NCBI GenBank assembly: GCA_944391715.1
Contig: CALXUP010000001.1
Span: 36,676-100,675 of the forward strand
From: an uncultured Alphaproteobacteria bacterium
Lineage (GTDB): Bacteria > Pseudomonadota > Alphaproteobacteria > RF32 > CAG-239
Direction: 5' to 3'
DNA: 64,000 bases
The notes under the pieces were generated by a model that saw only the letters and a program-made list of their open reading frames with translations, did no database searches and had not been told where the DNA came from. Shown in pieces: positions 16,868 through 25,963 of the stretch. Every line of letters begins with the position of its first letter. The stretch's first letter is position 1. Made by a program: the position numbers and the translations under genes.

Positions 16868-17640
16868 GCAACCAGTTCCTTTTCTCTTTTTAATACTTCG
16901 CCGGTCAGGCTGATATAGGCCTGTGAGCCCGGGCATTTGAAATCATACAGCAAAACGGGTTTGCCGTGCGACGGCGCTTCCGAAATCCGGACGTTCCGCG
17001 GTATAACAGTGTTATAAACCTTTTTGCCGAAGAAGTTGCGAACATCTTCTTCTACCATCTGAGTCAGGTTGTTTCTTTTATCGTACATTGTTAAAACAAC
17101 ACCCTGAAGTTCTAATGACGGGTTAAATCTTTTCTTAATCGTATTAATGTTCCGAATCAAATCCGTAATGCCTTCCAGAGCCAAAAATTCACATTGCAGC
17201 GGAACAATTACGGCATTGGCTGCTACAAGCGCGTTTATGGTTACCAGGCTCAAAGAAGGCGGGCAATCAATCAGAACATAATCATAGTTGACGGCGTCAC
17301 GCTGGATGGCCTTTTTTAATGCATATTCACGGTTATCCATATCGACGAGCTCTATTTCGGCTCCGGCGAGATCAGGAGACGACGGTACCAGAGAAAAGTT
17401 TGGAATCTCCGTCCAGACAATCGCTTCGCTTAATTTGCGGGCACCCAGGAGAACTTCGTAAGAAGATACCATACGGCCGCGTTTGTCAATGCCCATGGAA
17501 GTTGACGCATTTCCCTGCGGATCCAAATCAATTACCAAAACCTTTTTGCCGGTGGCGGCCATTGCCGTTGCAACATTGACCGTGGTCGTGGTCTTGCCGA
17601 CGCCGCCTTTGCGGTTGGCTATAGCAATTATTCTTGGCAT
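16861..17640 (-). CDS. parA: Chromosome partitioning ATPase ParA
   Basis: Deviant Walker ATPase that moves ParB-parS complexes over the nucleoid. The start MPRIIAIANRKGGVGKTTTTVN holds the KGGVGKTTT Walker A with signature lysine. DLDPQGNAS and IDCPPSL follow, the standard ParA/Soj motifs, over 259 aa. It lies 3 bp after rsmG and overlaps parB. The order rsmG-parA-parB is the conserved arrangement near alphaproteobacterial origins. Confidence 0.96.
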   Translation of the reverse strand: MPRIIAIANRKGGVGKTTTTVNVATAMAATGKKVLVIDLDPQGNASTSMGIDKRGRMVSSYEVLLGARKLSEAIVWTEIPNFSLVPSSPDLAGAEIELVDMDNREYALKKAIQRDAVNYDYVLIDCPPSLSLVTINALVAANAVIVPLQCEFLALEGITDLIRNINTIKKRFNPSLELQGVVLTMYDKRNNLTQMVEEDVRNFFGKKVYNTVIPRNVRISEAPSHGKPVLLYDFKCPGSQAYISLTGEVLKREKELVAC

Positions 17641-17643
17641 ATA

Positions 17644-18261
17644 TTATCTCCTTTTCTGAATATCCGTTATAATTAAAATAACACCTTCATCGCTTTCGCT
17701 GCCGGGCAAAATTTCAATAGAGAAATTCCAAAACTTTTCAGCTTCTTCTATTTCTTCTTTATAACTTTTGCCTTTGAGAAAAATACATTTGGTTTTTGGT
17801 GTACAAAATTTTTGAGCATAGCCTAACAGACTGTTTAAAGAAGCCATTGCACGCGATGTTATGGCAGCTGCCGGTTCGGCCGGCAAGTTTTCAATCCGTT
17901 CATTTATAACTTCAACGTTAGTTATACCTGTTATTTTCTTAACTTCTTTTAAATACAGCGTTTTTTTACTAATACTTTCTACAAGCTTAAATTTTAAATA
18001 CGGCGTTTTTTCTTGAGCCATAACAGCCAGCACCATTCCAGGAAACCCAGCTCCAGAGCCAAAATCGTAGACAACACCTTTATTCGGAAGCAAAGAAAAA
18101 ATTTGCATAGAATCTAAAAAATGACGTTTCCAGGCGTTTTCCAATGAACTGCGACTGACAAGATTCATACGGTTTTGCCACTCATAAAGTGATGACTCGT
18201 ATAACTTTAACTTGTCCATTGTTTCACGTGAAACAGTATATTTACGCTCTAAATTTTCCAT
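17644..18261 (-). CDS. rsmG: 16S rRNA (guanine527-N7)-methyltransferase
   Basis: SAM-dependent methyltransferase of 205 aa. SAM-binding loop YDFGSGAGFPGMVLAV near residue 65, N-terminal LYEWQNRMNLVSRSS, and WKRHFLDSMQIFSLL are typical of GidB. A perfect parS 16-mer is embedded in its first codons (18220-18235). Usually rsmG directly follows mnmG; here the two are separated by a PHP, a MurA-like and three HD genes. Confidence 0.95.
   Translation of the reverse strand: MENLERKYTVSRETMDKLKLYESSLYEWQNRMNLVSRSSLENAWKRHFLDSMQIFSLLPNKGVVYDFGSGAGFPGMVLAVMAQEKTPYLKFKLVESISKKTLYLKEVKKITGITNVEVINERIENLPAEPAAAITSRAMASLNSLLGYAQKFCTPKTKCIFLKGKSYKEEIEEAEKFWNFSIEILPGSESDEGVILIITDIQKRR
18220..18235. promoter_or_regulatory. 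parS site 1 (perfect)
   Basis: TGTTTCACGTGAAACA, the 16-bp palindromic ParB target, occurs without mismatch within the 5' end of rsmG, about 1.4 kb upstream of the parB start. Confidence 0.93.
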
Positions 18262-18418
18262 AAAATATTTATATAATTTTTATAAAAAATTTAAAATACA
18301 AAAAACGTAGTTATAAACATCTAATTTATAACAAAAGCACAAGCAGAATACACAATTTTTCTTTTATAAAAAAGATTCTAAAATCAACAGGTTAGACATA
18401 GTTTCTTGACTCAAACCA

Positions 18419-19258
18419 TCAAAATTTATTTAATTTCCAACGATTTTTATATTCAAGACTTTGCAATAATCTTTCAGCGTCGGCAAAATTACGGCATAAT
18501 TCGCTTGTTCGATGGGCATCATCACTGATAAGAATTGGAATATTGAGCATATGCATTTTTTGCAGCAGTATCGGTGCCGGGTAATAATGCCCGTCTTTTC
18601 GGAGTCCTTTAGTGCTTAACTCCGCCGGAATATTGTTTTTTGCCAGAGTCTGCAGCAGCTGTTCTTTTTCCGGCATAAAACTTTCGTCATTGCACCCCGG
18701 AACCCTTCGCATATAATCAATATGCGCCACAAAATCAAATAATCCGCTGGCGGCGGCCTTTTTTATGGTCAGAAAATGCCGGCGGAGAAAATCTTTTTGC
18801 TGAGAAGGATTCGGAATATGTTTGGTTAATTCATCGGCATCAATGGGATATTCACAATTTTCAGGAAAAAGAAAATGATTACCGGTAATATAATAATCCA
18901 GATTCGTTTGTTTTCGGAAATTTTTAAATTCTTCCAACCAACCGTCATAAGTAAAAAAATCTACTTCGGCGCCAACAAAAATTTTTAGAGGATAGCTCTT
19001 TTTAAGTTTTTCTATTTTAGCCTTATAATTTGCAAAAGCCTCGGCGGCTTCAGCAAAATCTGTTCGATAGATGTGGGCGCCGTGATAAGCCTGAAGTTTT
19101 GACCAACTCGGGCTCTGTTTAAAATTTTTATGAACGACCAGATGTTCGGAAAAGCCAACCTCTGCCAATCCGCATTTAACGGCTTGTTCCAACATTTCTT
19201 CGGCAGCATTACGACCGTCAGAAAACAACGTATGTGTGTGATAACTAAAATTTTGCAT
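18419..19258 (-). CDS. PHP-domain phosphatase, histidinol-phosphatase type
   Basis: 279 aa beginning FSYHTHTLFSDGRN, the HxH metal motif that opens PHP domains. FSEHLVVH, the EVDFF strand, DYYITGNHFL, DFVAHIDYMRR and ISDDAHR supply the remaining metal ligands in the expected order. The family includes HisK/HisJ histidinol-phosphate phosphatases. No his genes are nearby, so another phosphoester substrate is possible. The gene lies 2 bp after the MurA-like gene, so the two form a transcription unit. Confidence 0.82.
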   Translation of the reverse strand: MQNFSYHTHTLFSDGRNAAEEMLEQAVKCGLAEVGFSEHLVVHKNFKQSPSWSKLQAYHGAHIYRTDFAEAAEAFANYKAKIEKLKKSYPLKIFVGAEVDFFTYDGWLEEFKNFRKQTNLDYYITGNHFLFPENCEYPIDADELTKHIPNPSQQKDFLRRHFLTIKKAAASGLFDFVAHIDYMRRVPGCNDESFMPEKEQLLQTLAKNNIPAELSTKGLRKDGHYYPAPILLQKMHMLNIPILISDDAHRTSELCRNFADAERLLQSLEYKNRWKLNKF

Positions 19259-19260
19259 AA

Positions 19261-20685
19261 CTAAACTTCATAATACGGTAAAAGTTCAATATCTTCCCCT
19301 TCTGCAGAAGTTTGAATATCTATGCCTATATTTTGTAAATTATGCACCAGGTTCGGGTATCCGCGCAGAGCATAAGAAGGCGTTTTAATCGTGCTTTTTC
19401 CTTCTGCAACGGCAGCAGTCAAAATCAGACCGATGGTGCCGCGCAAATCCATTCCGCTAACATCGGCACCATGATATTTTGACGGGTGGATTTTAACAAT
19501 CAGGGCTTCTTTGTTGGCAATGACCTGGCTGGTTACGATATCTATTTTTTCATTTTCGCAACGTAATCCGAATTTGCGCATTTCTTTTAAATGTCCGTCG
19601 CGTCCCGGCCAAATGGCATCGGTTATCATTGAATCGTTCTCGGCAAGACCCAATATCGGTGTCCAAATTTGCTGGATATCCGTTTCAGCTCCGGGAAAAG
19701 GCGTCATTTGCATAATCACACCGTTAAATTTCGGCCGATTGCAAAAGTTAAAACTAAGCTGCGTTCTGTCGGGAGAATAAAAAATTCCGCTTGAAAACAT
19801 TTTATTTAATTGGGAAAACCACGGGCGGCAATGCTCAAAATTGATGCCGTTAATCTGAATCTCGCCTTTTGTTCCCAAAGCAAGCAGAGCATAAGTCGCG
19901 GCCTCAATCCGATCCGGTATAACATAAAAACTTCCGCCTTTGAGCAGAGATTTGTTTTTTCCGTCGTAAATTATGCCGGTGCTTTCACTGCCGGTAAGCC
20001 CCAATCCCATCTGCTGCAGCATATCTATCAGATTTGAAACCTCCGGCTCAAGCGAGGCATTATAAATCATTTTAACATCCTGGGCGCCGGCAACAGCCAA
20101 AAGCCAGTGAAATGTTGCCCCGTGAGAAACGCGCAATGTGGTATAAATCGGCCGGACGGTTTCCGGACTTTTTTTCGGAAGGGTGAAAATCAGATAATTT
20201 CCTTTGTCGGTATTTTCTTCTTCTATCGATGCTCCCAAGACCGAACGGATTAAATCTTCATGAAAATCGGTCGGACGTTTGCCGCCAAAAGAACAACCGC
20301 CCGGAATGTAAACCTTCAGGCTGTCAAATTCTTTAGTATAACGAAAGCGGGCCAGTAGCGATCCCCAAAGGTAATAGCTTGCGCGAATATGCGAAGCTTT
20401 TTGCGAAACAACATTATTGCTGATTTTGGCTGCATGGAGATATAAAATTTTCTGCCGGAAATTGTAGCGAACATCGACGCCTAATTCTATCAATATCTGT
20501 CCTAATTCCAGAACATCGCTGATATTCGGGACATTGTGCAAAATTACTGGCTCGTCCGTCAGCAATGATGCGCACATCAACCCGAGAATCGAGTTTTTTG
20601 CTCCGCTGATGTCAACGGAACCGGCAACCGGTTTTCCGCCGTTGATAATTAACTTTTCCGGAATAAAAAATCTTGATTTCAGCAT
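19261..20685 (-). CDS. UDP-N-acetylglucosamine 1-carboxyvinyltransferase-like protein (divergent MurA)
   Basis: EPT-fold enzyme of 474 aa, longer than the ~420 of usual MurA and quite divergent. Catalytic features can still be placed: Lys30-Asn31 in SGAKNS, Arg101, Cys131 in PGGCSFGGKRP (the PEP-attacking Cys) with Arg137, the TD of PGAETDIQQ (for Asp305 of E. coli), the Arg of PGRDGHL, and LRGY for the C-terminal Arg. MurA commits UDP-GlcNAc to peptidoglycan synthesis. It may be the sole MurA or a paralogue; the window cannot tell. The pairing with a PHP phosphatase is unusual. Confidence 0.8.
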   Translation of the reverse strand: MLKSRFFIPEKLIINGGKPVAGSVDISGAKNSILGLMCASLLTDEPVILHNVPNISDVLELGQILIELGVDVRYNFRQKILYLHAAKISNNVVSQKASHIRASYYLWGSLLARFRYTKEFDSLKVYIPGGCSFGGKRPTDFHEDLIRSVLGASIEEENTDKGNYLIFTLPKKSPETVRPIYTTLRVSHGATFHWLLAVAGAQDVKMIYNASLEPEVSNLIDMLQQMGLGLTGSESTGIIYDGKNKSLLKGGSFYVIPDRIEAATYALLALGTKGEIQINGINFEHCRPWFSQLNKMFSSGIFYSPDRTQLSFNFCNRPKFNGVIMQMTPFPGAETDIQQIWTPILGLAENDSMITDAIWPGRDGHLKEMRKFGLRCENEKIDIVTSQVIANKEALIVKIHPSKYHGADVSGMDLRGTIGLILTAAVAEGKSTIKTPSYALRGYPNLVHNLQNIGIDIQTSAEGEDIELLPYYEV

Positions 20686-20743
20686 TGCGCACCTTCCTTT
20701 ATTTTGATTGTGCGTATTATATTTTATAATGGTTAATTCCGGC

Positions 20744-21379
20744 TTAATAATCCCGGTCTTTTATTCCCAGAAGATTGTAGACATTGGTCCCGCACAAAGT
20801 ATCAAAATGCTTTTTTAAGGGCAGAGCATCGCGAATCAGGTTTTGTTTTTGAGTGGCTGACAGATGATAACGCCGGGCAATGCCTTCGGCTCGTTGTTCA
20901 ATGGTTACAAAGTTAAAATCTTCGGTCAGCATATCGCAAAACTGGATTAAGCGGTCATAATCATTATATTCATAATTGCGGAGTTTTGTTTTTGCCCAAT
21001 CAAGCCATTCTTTTGGATAGTTATATTCTTCATCCGAAAAATTTTGAATATGAAAAGTATGTGTCAGGCAAATGCGGGCAACGTCATCATAGCCGAGCTT
21101 TAACATTTCTTCATAGCCTTCACGTCCGTGAAAGCGGTTTTCTTCCCGTTCGTTAATTCTTTTGCCGTAATCGTGCAAAAGACCTAATATATAAGCTTTT
21201 TCAGAATCAAGAAAAGGGATGCGTTCTGCAATAATTTTGGCAAAACGCGCAACATTTCTGGTATGAAAGGCGTAAGCGTCCCGGTCTTTAAAAGGATAAG
21301 GTTTAGACAAGCGGTTAAGAATTACCGCATGCCAAAGTTTCTCGGCCGTGACCAGATCCGGAAATTTGGGTTTTATCAT
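20744..21379 (-). CDS. HD-domain phosphohydrolase, tandem paralogue 3
   Basis: 211 aa with HD-superfamily metal motifs: a first His in FHTRNVARFAK, LLHDYGKR (the HD pair), NRFHGREGYEEM, and LTHTFH, then an NDYDRLIQFCDML segment. Substrate unknown; the family spans nucleotide and phosphoester hydrolases. AGGAG lies 7 nt before ATG 21379, and the start region overlaps the preceding gene by 65 bp. It is the downstream-most of three related genes. Confidence 0.75.
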   Translation of the reverse strand: MIKPKFPDLVTAEKLWHAVILNRLSKPYPFKDRDAYAFHTRNVARFAKIIAERIPFLDSEKAYILGLLHDYGKRINEREENRFHGREGYEEMLKLGYDDVARICLTHTFHIQNFSDEEYNYPKEWLDWAKTKLRNYEYNDYDRLIQFCDMLTEDFNFVTIEQRAEGIARRYHLSATQKQNLIRDALPLKKHFDTLCGTNVYNLLGIKDRDY

Positions 21380-21998
21380 ATTTTACTCCTACCAAGTCGT
21401 AAATATTCCGGCCGCAGATTTGTTCAAAATATGCCTTGATTTGCTGCAATTGTTTCACGTGAATCAAAATTCCGGGATTATTGTAACGCCGCGCCAAACT
21501 GGCAAAACGGTATTCTATCGTACAAGTCGTCCCTTTGTCATTTAGCACGTCAGCCAGCTGCAGCAACAGGTCGTAATCATTATAGGTCACGTTTTTGAGA
21601 TACGCCTGACATTTTAACAAATCATCATACGGCTGGGTAAATTTTTCAATATCAAAATCTTTATCATAAAAACTATGGGTAATGCATACGCGGGCAACAT
21701 CGTCATATCCTTCTGACATCATCCAGTCAAAACCGACGTTGGCATGAAACCGATTTTCGGCAAACTCATCTACACAGCGGCCGCAATCATGCAACAATCC
21801 CAGGACATAGGCTTTTTCAGAATCAAGCCCGGGACAGCAGCCGGCTATTTTTTCGGCAATTGAGGCAACAGCATGGCAATGTTTGCGAAATTCAGTTTCC
21901 CATTCCGGCTTAAAAGGATATTTTGTGGCATTGCGTTTTTGAATCACTGTTTCAAAAATCTCTTCCGCTTTTTTTCTGGTGGGAAACAACCGATTCAT
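21315..21998 (-). CDS. HD-domain phosphohydrolase, tandem paralogue 2
   Basis: 227 aa, clearly related to its neighbours over the whole length (LDSEKAYVLGLLHDCGRCVD, NRFHANVGFDWM, ITHSFYDKDFD, YNDYDLLLQLADVLND). The HD ligands are intact. After NIYDLVGVK, where the two sister proteins end, this one continues for ~20 residues through the start region of the next gene. The tail may come from loss of an original stop. It contains a one-mismatch parS (21451-21466). Confidence 0.75.
   Translation of the reverse strand: MNRLFPTRKKAEEIFETVIQKRNATKYPFKPEWETEFRKHCHAVASIAEKIAGCCPGLDSEKAYVLGLLHDCGRCVDEFAENRFHANVGFDWMMSEGYDDVARVCITHSFYDKDFDIEKFTQPYDDLLKCQAYLKNVTYNDYDLLLQLADVLNDKGTTCTIEYRFASLARRYNNPGILIHVKQLQQIKAYFEQICGRNIYDLVGVKYDKTQISGSGHGRETLACGNS
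21451..21466. promoter_or_regulatory. parS-like site 2 (one mismatch)
   Basis: TGTTTCACGTGAATCA differs from the parS consensus at one position and lies in the coding region of the second HD gene, between two perfect sites. Confidence 0.65.
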
Positions 21999-22033
21999 TT
22001 TTCAGACTTTCCTCTTTAAATACATTGTCTAAA

Positions 22034-22663
22034 TCAAACGGATATTTTATGTTCTATTTCCAATAAATCATAAATATTGCACCGGCATTTTTCATCGAAG
22101 TACTTTTTCAATTCATTCATTTTTTTAATCGAGGCTTTTACAACCTGATCATTCAGATTATGTCTTTTGGCAACGCTGTCAAAACGATATTCTATAGTGC
22201 ACTGACGGCCGCAATCATTTAAAATATCAGCCAGTTGAACCAGATAGTCATAATCGTTAAAAGACAAAGATTTAAGAAGTTCGCGACTGCGAACATAATC
22301 CTGCGGTTTCATCCGGTACATTGAAAGATTTAACTGCGGTTCATAAAAACAGTGTGTAAAAGCAATACGGGCAGCATCGGGCATATTATGAGAAACAAGA
22401 TAATCGAAACCGGTCAGGCCATGAAAAATGCCTTCGGTTCTTTCGTCTTTTATTCTGCCGGCATCATGCAAAAGTCCGTATATATATGATTTTTCAGGAT
22501 CAAGATTTGAGGAGGCCTGAGCAATTTTTTTAGAAATAAAGGCGACGGAAAGGCAATGGTCATAAAATTTTTGTTCCATTTCCTGAGAAAACGGACAAGA
22601 TGAAAGTCTGCGCGTTTCTATTACATTATTTAAAAGAGATTTTGCTTTTTCAACTTCTGACAT
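22034..22663 (-). CDS. HD-domain phosphohydrolase, tandem paralogue 1
   Basis: 209 aa. First His in YDHCLSVAFISKKIA, LLHDAGRIKD at ~64-73, FHGLTGFDYLV, FTHCFYEPQLN, and FNDYDYLVQLADILND. These match the two genes that follow, so the three arose by tandem duplication. Start ATG 22663, 4 bp after mnmG stops, suggesting co-transcription with the tRNA-modification gene. A nucleotide or phospho-signal substrate is possible but unproven. Confidence 0.75.
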   Translation of the reverse strand: MSEVEKAKSLLNNVIETRRLSSCPFSQEMEQKFYDHCLSVAFISKKIAQASSNLDPEKSYIYGLLHDAGRIKDERTEGIFHGLTGFDYLVSHNMPDAARIAFTHCFYEPQLNLSMYRMKPQDYVRSRELLKSLSFNDYDYLVQLADILNDCGRQCTIEYRFDSVAKRHNLNDQVVKASIKKMNELKKYFDEKCRCNIYDLLEIEHKISV

Positions 22664-22666
22664 TAG

Positions 22667-24517
22667 CTACCTGTTTACATAAGATAAAATCGCCATAATC
22701 GCAGCAGGGGTAACCCCCGGAATGCGGGATGCTTCACCGATTGTCGCCGGACGGACTTTACTGAGTTTGAAAATCATTTCACGCGACAGGCCGCCGATTT
22801 TGCCGTAATCAATATCATCGCGCAAGCGCAGATTCTCATCTTTCTTGAATATTTGAATATCTGCCAACTGACGTTTTAAATATCCGGCATATTTTGCCTC
22901 AATTTCAATTTCTTCATAGACATCGGCCGGAATATCTTTTAATTCAGGCCAGATGTTTGTTATTGTTTCACGTGAAACACCTTCGTAAGACATTACATTA
23001 AAAGCCGTTCTTTTGGTTCCGTCTTTTTTGGTTTTAATCCCAAATTTTTCCAGCTCATTCGGCGTGATGAAAAGTTGGTCGGTTAATTGACGATATTGAT
23101 TTATTTTGTTCGCTTTTGCTTTAAATACACTGTATCTATTTTCTCCGACACAGCCGGCTTTATATCCTTTTTCCGTCAGACGGGCATCGGCATTATCAGC
23201 CCGCAGATAAAGGCGGTATTCTGAGCGCGACGTAAACATACGATAAGGTTCATCAACGCCTTTTGTTATCAAATCATCTATCATTACGCCGATATAAGCT
23301 TCACTGCGGTCAATTTCAAAACCTGGTTTTTCCAAGGCTTTCAAGCCGGCGTTCACTCCGGCCAGTAACCCTTGGGCGGCAGCTTCCTCATAACCGGTCG
23401 TTCCGTTAATCTGTCCGGCCAAAAACAGTCCGGGAACTTTTTTACATTCCAAGTGATTGTTCAGCTCCTGCGGATCTACAAAATCATATTCAATAGCGTA
23501 AGCCGGGCGCAGGATTTCAACATTTTCCAATCCCTTTATCGTATGGATAAATTCTTCCTGAACATCCGCCGGTAAAGAAGTCGAAATACCGTTCGGATAA
23601 ACTACATCGGTATTCAGTCCTTCCGGTTCCAAAAAAATCTGATGACTGGTGCGATCGGCAAATTTAACAAGCTTATCTTCAATGCTCGGGCAATAACGCG
23701 GTCCGATGCCGGTAATTAATCCGGAGAAGAGGGCGCATTTATCAAAATTTGCACGAATGATTTCATGCGTTTTTTCATTGGTATGCGTAATATGGCACTG
23801 AATTTGCGGATTGGTGATTTCTTTGGTCAAATAGGAAAAGGGAACCGGAGGATTGTCGCCGTCCTGCGTTTCCAATATATCCCAATTAATAGTCTTTCCG
23901 TTTAATCGTGCCGGCGTTCCCGTTTTTAACCGTCCGACTTTTAGTCCGACAGACTTTAAATACGGTGTTATTCCCGTGCAGGTTACATCATTAACCCGGC
24001 CGCCGATTGTTGTCTGGTGTCCGATAAACATTACGCCGTTCAAAAAAGTGCCGGAAGTCAGAATCACTGTTTTAGATTTTATTTTGCCACCATCGGCCAA
24101 AACAACACCGGTAATTTTATTTTCATCAAAAATCAGACCTTCAACCGCGGCCTCTATAATTTCTAAATTTTTTTGCTCTCGCAAAGCTTCCAGCATGTAT
24201 TTTTTATACAAATCTCTGTCAGCCTGAGCACGCGGGCCACGAACGGCCGGACCTTTGGAGGCGTTTAACATTCTAAACTGGATGCCGGCCTTATCTATAA
24301 CTTTTGCCATTAAGCCGTCAAGCGCGTCAATTTCCCTTACCAAATGACCTTTGCCCAGTCCGCCGATTGCCGGATTGCAGGACATTTCGCCAATTGTAGA
24401 AATTTTGTGTGTTATTAAAGCCGTTTTTGCGCCGACACGAGCCGCTGCCGCACAGGCTTCACACCCGGCATGTCCGCCGCCAACGACTATTACGTCATAT
24501 TCTTTATTATTATTCAT
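22667..24517 (-). CDS. mnmG: tRNA uridine-34 5-carboxymethylaminomethyl enzyme, FAD subunit
   Basis: MnmG (GidA), partner of MnmE in wobble-uridine modification. The N-terminal FAD motif [14 protein letters not shown] follows MNNNKEYD, so I place the start at ATG 24517 (616 aa, the family norm), not at the longer frame to 24616. Other signatures include [32 protein letters not shown], and [10 protein letters not shown] with the C-terminal helical domain. A perfect parS lies in its 3' third. The usual immediate neighbours mnmE and rsmG are both displaced, by a repeat/RNA block upstream and by five genes downstream. Confidence 0.96.
   Translation of the reverse strand: MNNNKEYDVIVVGGGHAGCEACAAAARVGAKTALITHKISTIGEMSCNPAIGGLGKGHLVREIDALDGLMAKVIDKAGIQFRMLNASKGPAVRGPRAQADRDLYKKYMLEALREQKNLEIIEAAVEGLIFDENKITGVVLADGGKIKSKTVILTSGTFLNGVMFIGHQTTIGGRVNDVTCTGITPYLKSVGLKVGRLKTGTPARLNGKTINWDILETQDGDNPPVPFSYLTKEITNPQIQCHITHTNEKTHEIIRANFDKCALFSGLITGIGPRYCPSIEDKLVKFADRTSHQIFLEPEGLNTDVVYPNGISTSLPADVQEEFIHTIKGLENVEILRPAYAIEYDFVDPQELNNHLECKKVPGLFLAGQINGTTGYEEAAAQGLLAGVNAGLKALEKPGFEIDRSEAYIGVMIDDLITKGVDEPYRMFTSRSEYRLYLRADNADARLTEKGYKAGCVGENRYSVFKAKANKINQYRQLTDQLFITPNELEKFGIKTKKDGTKRTAFNVMSYEGVSRETITNIWPELKDIPADVYEEIEIEAKYAGYLKRQLADIQIFKKDENLRLRDDIDYGKIGGLSREMIFKLSKVRPATIGEASRIPGVTPAAIMAILSYVNR
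22964..22979. promoter_or_regulatory. parS site 3 (perfect)
   Basis: A second exact TGTTTCACGTGAAACA, within mnmG, 4.7 kb from site 1 and about 6.8 kb from the proposed origin. Confidence 0.93.
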
Positions 24518-24639
24518 TATTTCTGACCTAAGTTCTTTTGTCTTGGGTATAATATAACTGATAAAAGTTTGCAAGAGATTAATAGGGTATAAATTGTTCC
24601 CTCCCTCTGAATTCACTCTTTATTTATTTTATAATTTTA

Positions 24640-25640
24640 TTTTTCATTGTTACTTTTTAAGTGCTAAAAAGTTCTTTTCTTATTTCTTGTTTTTTATCTG
24701 AAATTATTTTTCATTGTTACTTTTTGAATGTCAAAAAATCTTTTCCTTACTTCTTGTTTTGTTTTTTTATCCGAAATTATTTTTTCTTTGTTACTTTTTG
24801 GGTGCCAAAAAGTAACCAAAAAAGCAGCCCTACGCTCATTTGCTTAGGTTTCAGAGCAAAATTAACCTCGCTACGCTCTCTACCATTGTGCTTCAATTTC
24901 GGTTTTTGCTCCAAAACCTAAGCCATTCGCAAAGGGCACTCAATCGTGCCCAAATGGATGTTTTGTGCTTTTTTTGATATGACAGAAAAGTTAGCCCTGA
25001 ACTCGTTTTCTAAGTCTTCGTGAAAAAGTTCAGGCCGTCTAAGCCAAGGCTAAGACGGCAAGAAGGCACATAGTGTTTTTAATTTCCTCTTTTTCACAAA
25101 GACTAAGAAGTACTCGTTAAAGGGCATTTCTAACGCCCCCTGCCCCCCTCTTAGCAAAGAGGGGGTATAAAGTTTCTAAACCTAAGCTATTCGCAAAGGG
25201 TAGTTAAAAGTGCCGGACGAGGGATTGTGCTTGAGGTATTGTCATTCTCGGGCTTGACCCGAGAATCCACAGGCAACGGCCTGAGCGGTCAGTTGTTGAA
25301 ATTGTGCCACAACGACCGCGTTGCTCCATTGTTTTTCACAGTCAAGATTGTGTTTTGAAATATGGATCCCCGGGGCAAGCCGGGGATGACTAAAAAAATA
25401 AAGTGCCCGGGTATGACCGGTGCGACCGGCGAGCGGTCAGTTGTTGAAATTGTGCCACAGAGACCGCGGTGCTCCGGCATTTTCTGTGAGGACTTTGTGC
25501 TTTGAAGGGTGGATTGCCGGGTGTAAATTCCCGCAAGCGGGCCCCTTTCGTCCCGTAGGGTTCGAACTTCGTACAAATCTAAGCTAAAGCTAAGGATTTG
25601 CACTCGTTCTCACCAACTATCGACTTCAAGTCCGGCAATG
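24640..25640. repeat. Dispersed composite repeat, copy 2
   Basis: About 1 kb without genes between mnmG and the small ORF at 25680. It shares long stretches with 3880-4640, including GTTACTTTTTGGGTGCC plus its inverse near 24790-24822, GGGGGTATAAAGTTTCTAAA, and AATCCACAGGCAACGGCCTG. It holds three GC palindromes, each followed by aATGAC or gATGAC. The order of modules differs from copy 1 and one module is inverted, so the blocks have been rearranged. The frame at 25289-25603 is repeat translation. Confidence 0.85.
25522..25625. mobile_element. Nested mini-element M, copy 2 (104 bp, inverted)
   Basis: A palindrome of the TTGCCGGG...CCGGCAATGAC type is split by 104 bp starting TGTAAATTCCCGCAAGCGGG and ending CTATCGACT. 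This is the reverse complement of the module at 4262-4435, minus an internal ~70 bp. It again abuts the loop pentamer (TCAAG/CTTGA) of the host palindrome. Confidence 0.5.
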
Positions 25641-25679
25641 ACAACGATAATAAGCGGTTATTTAATCTCGCTCTTTTAT

Positions 25680-25769
25680 TTAACCCTCTATCTCTTCTTC
25701 CAAGGCCTCAAAACTGTCGCAAGGGTCTTCATTGAAGTCTTCCGTCGTATGATAATAGAATTTTCCCAT
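25680..25769 (-). CDS. 29-residue acidic small protein behind a structured leader
   Basis: The product is 29 aa, MGKFYYHTTEDF then NEDPCDSFEALEEEIEG. AAGGAG lies 10 nt before the ATG, preceded immediately by the terminator of structured RNA copy B. The first eight residues recur at 4667 on the minus strand with three synonymous third-base differences, which argues for selection on the peptide. Aromatic N-terminus, strongly acidic C-terminus, one Cys, no membrane segment. No family recognised. It could be a regulated small protein or a sensing leader peptide. Confidence 0.6.
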   Translation of the reverse strand: MGKFYYHTTEDFNEDPCDSFEALEEEIEG

Positions 25770-25789
25770 TTCTTTTTAGCTCCTTGTTT

Positions 25790-25957
25790 TGATAAAAAAA
25801 ACCGCCGGAAGTTTTCTTCCTGGCGGTGGAGATCAAAAACTGTACAGACACAGTCGCCATGTTTCGTCCGCAAAGCGGCTTATTTTAGGCACTCCACCTC
25901 AAGGTGGATAAATCTGTAAGATGTTTTCTAGACACCACAACCGGTCTCCCGGCTGCG
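25790..25957 (-). ncRNA. Structured leader/small RNA, copy B
   Basis: Minus-strand RNA of ~165 nt between a promoter and a strong terminator (ACCGCCAGGAAG/CTTCCGGCGGT then a T8 run, 25793-25827). It contains CCGG-GAGA-CCGG, then the block TGGTGTCTAGAAAACATCTT shared exactly with copy A, then CCACC-TTGA-GGTGG where copy A has CCGC-TTCA-GCGG (compensatory change), CCGC/GCGG, and ACTG/CAGT. The terminator lies just 7-8 nt before the SD of the 29-aa ORF. In this copy the CTCCACC before the terminator could also pair with GGTGGAG of the third hairpin, a possible switch. Confidence 0.65.
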
Positions 25958-25963
25958 GAAGTA

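Noticed and set aside
24518..24616. N-terminal extension of MnmG
   Set aside because: The FAD motif begins just after MNNNKEYD; the extension has no SD and no family counterpart.
25930..25957. B12-box-like hairpin (AGCCGGGAGACCGG) suggesting a cobalamin riboswitch
   Set aside because: The box lies at the 5' end of the transcript with no aptamer upstream (mnmE coding ends there) and the copy at 4832-4850 departs from the box. The conserved core of a cobalamin riboswitch is absent.
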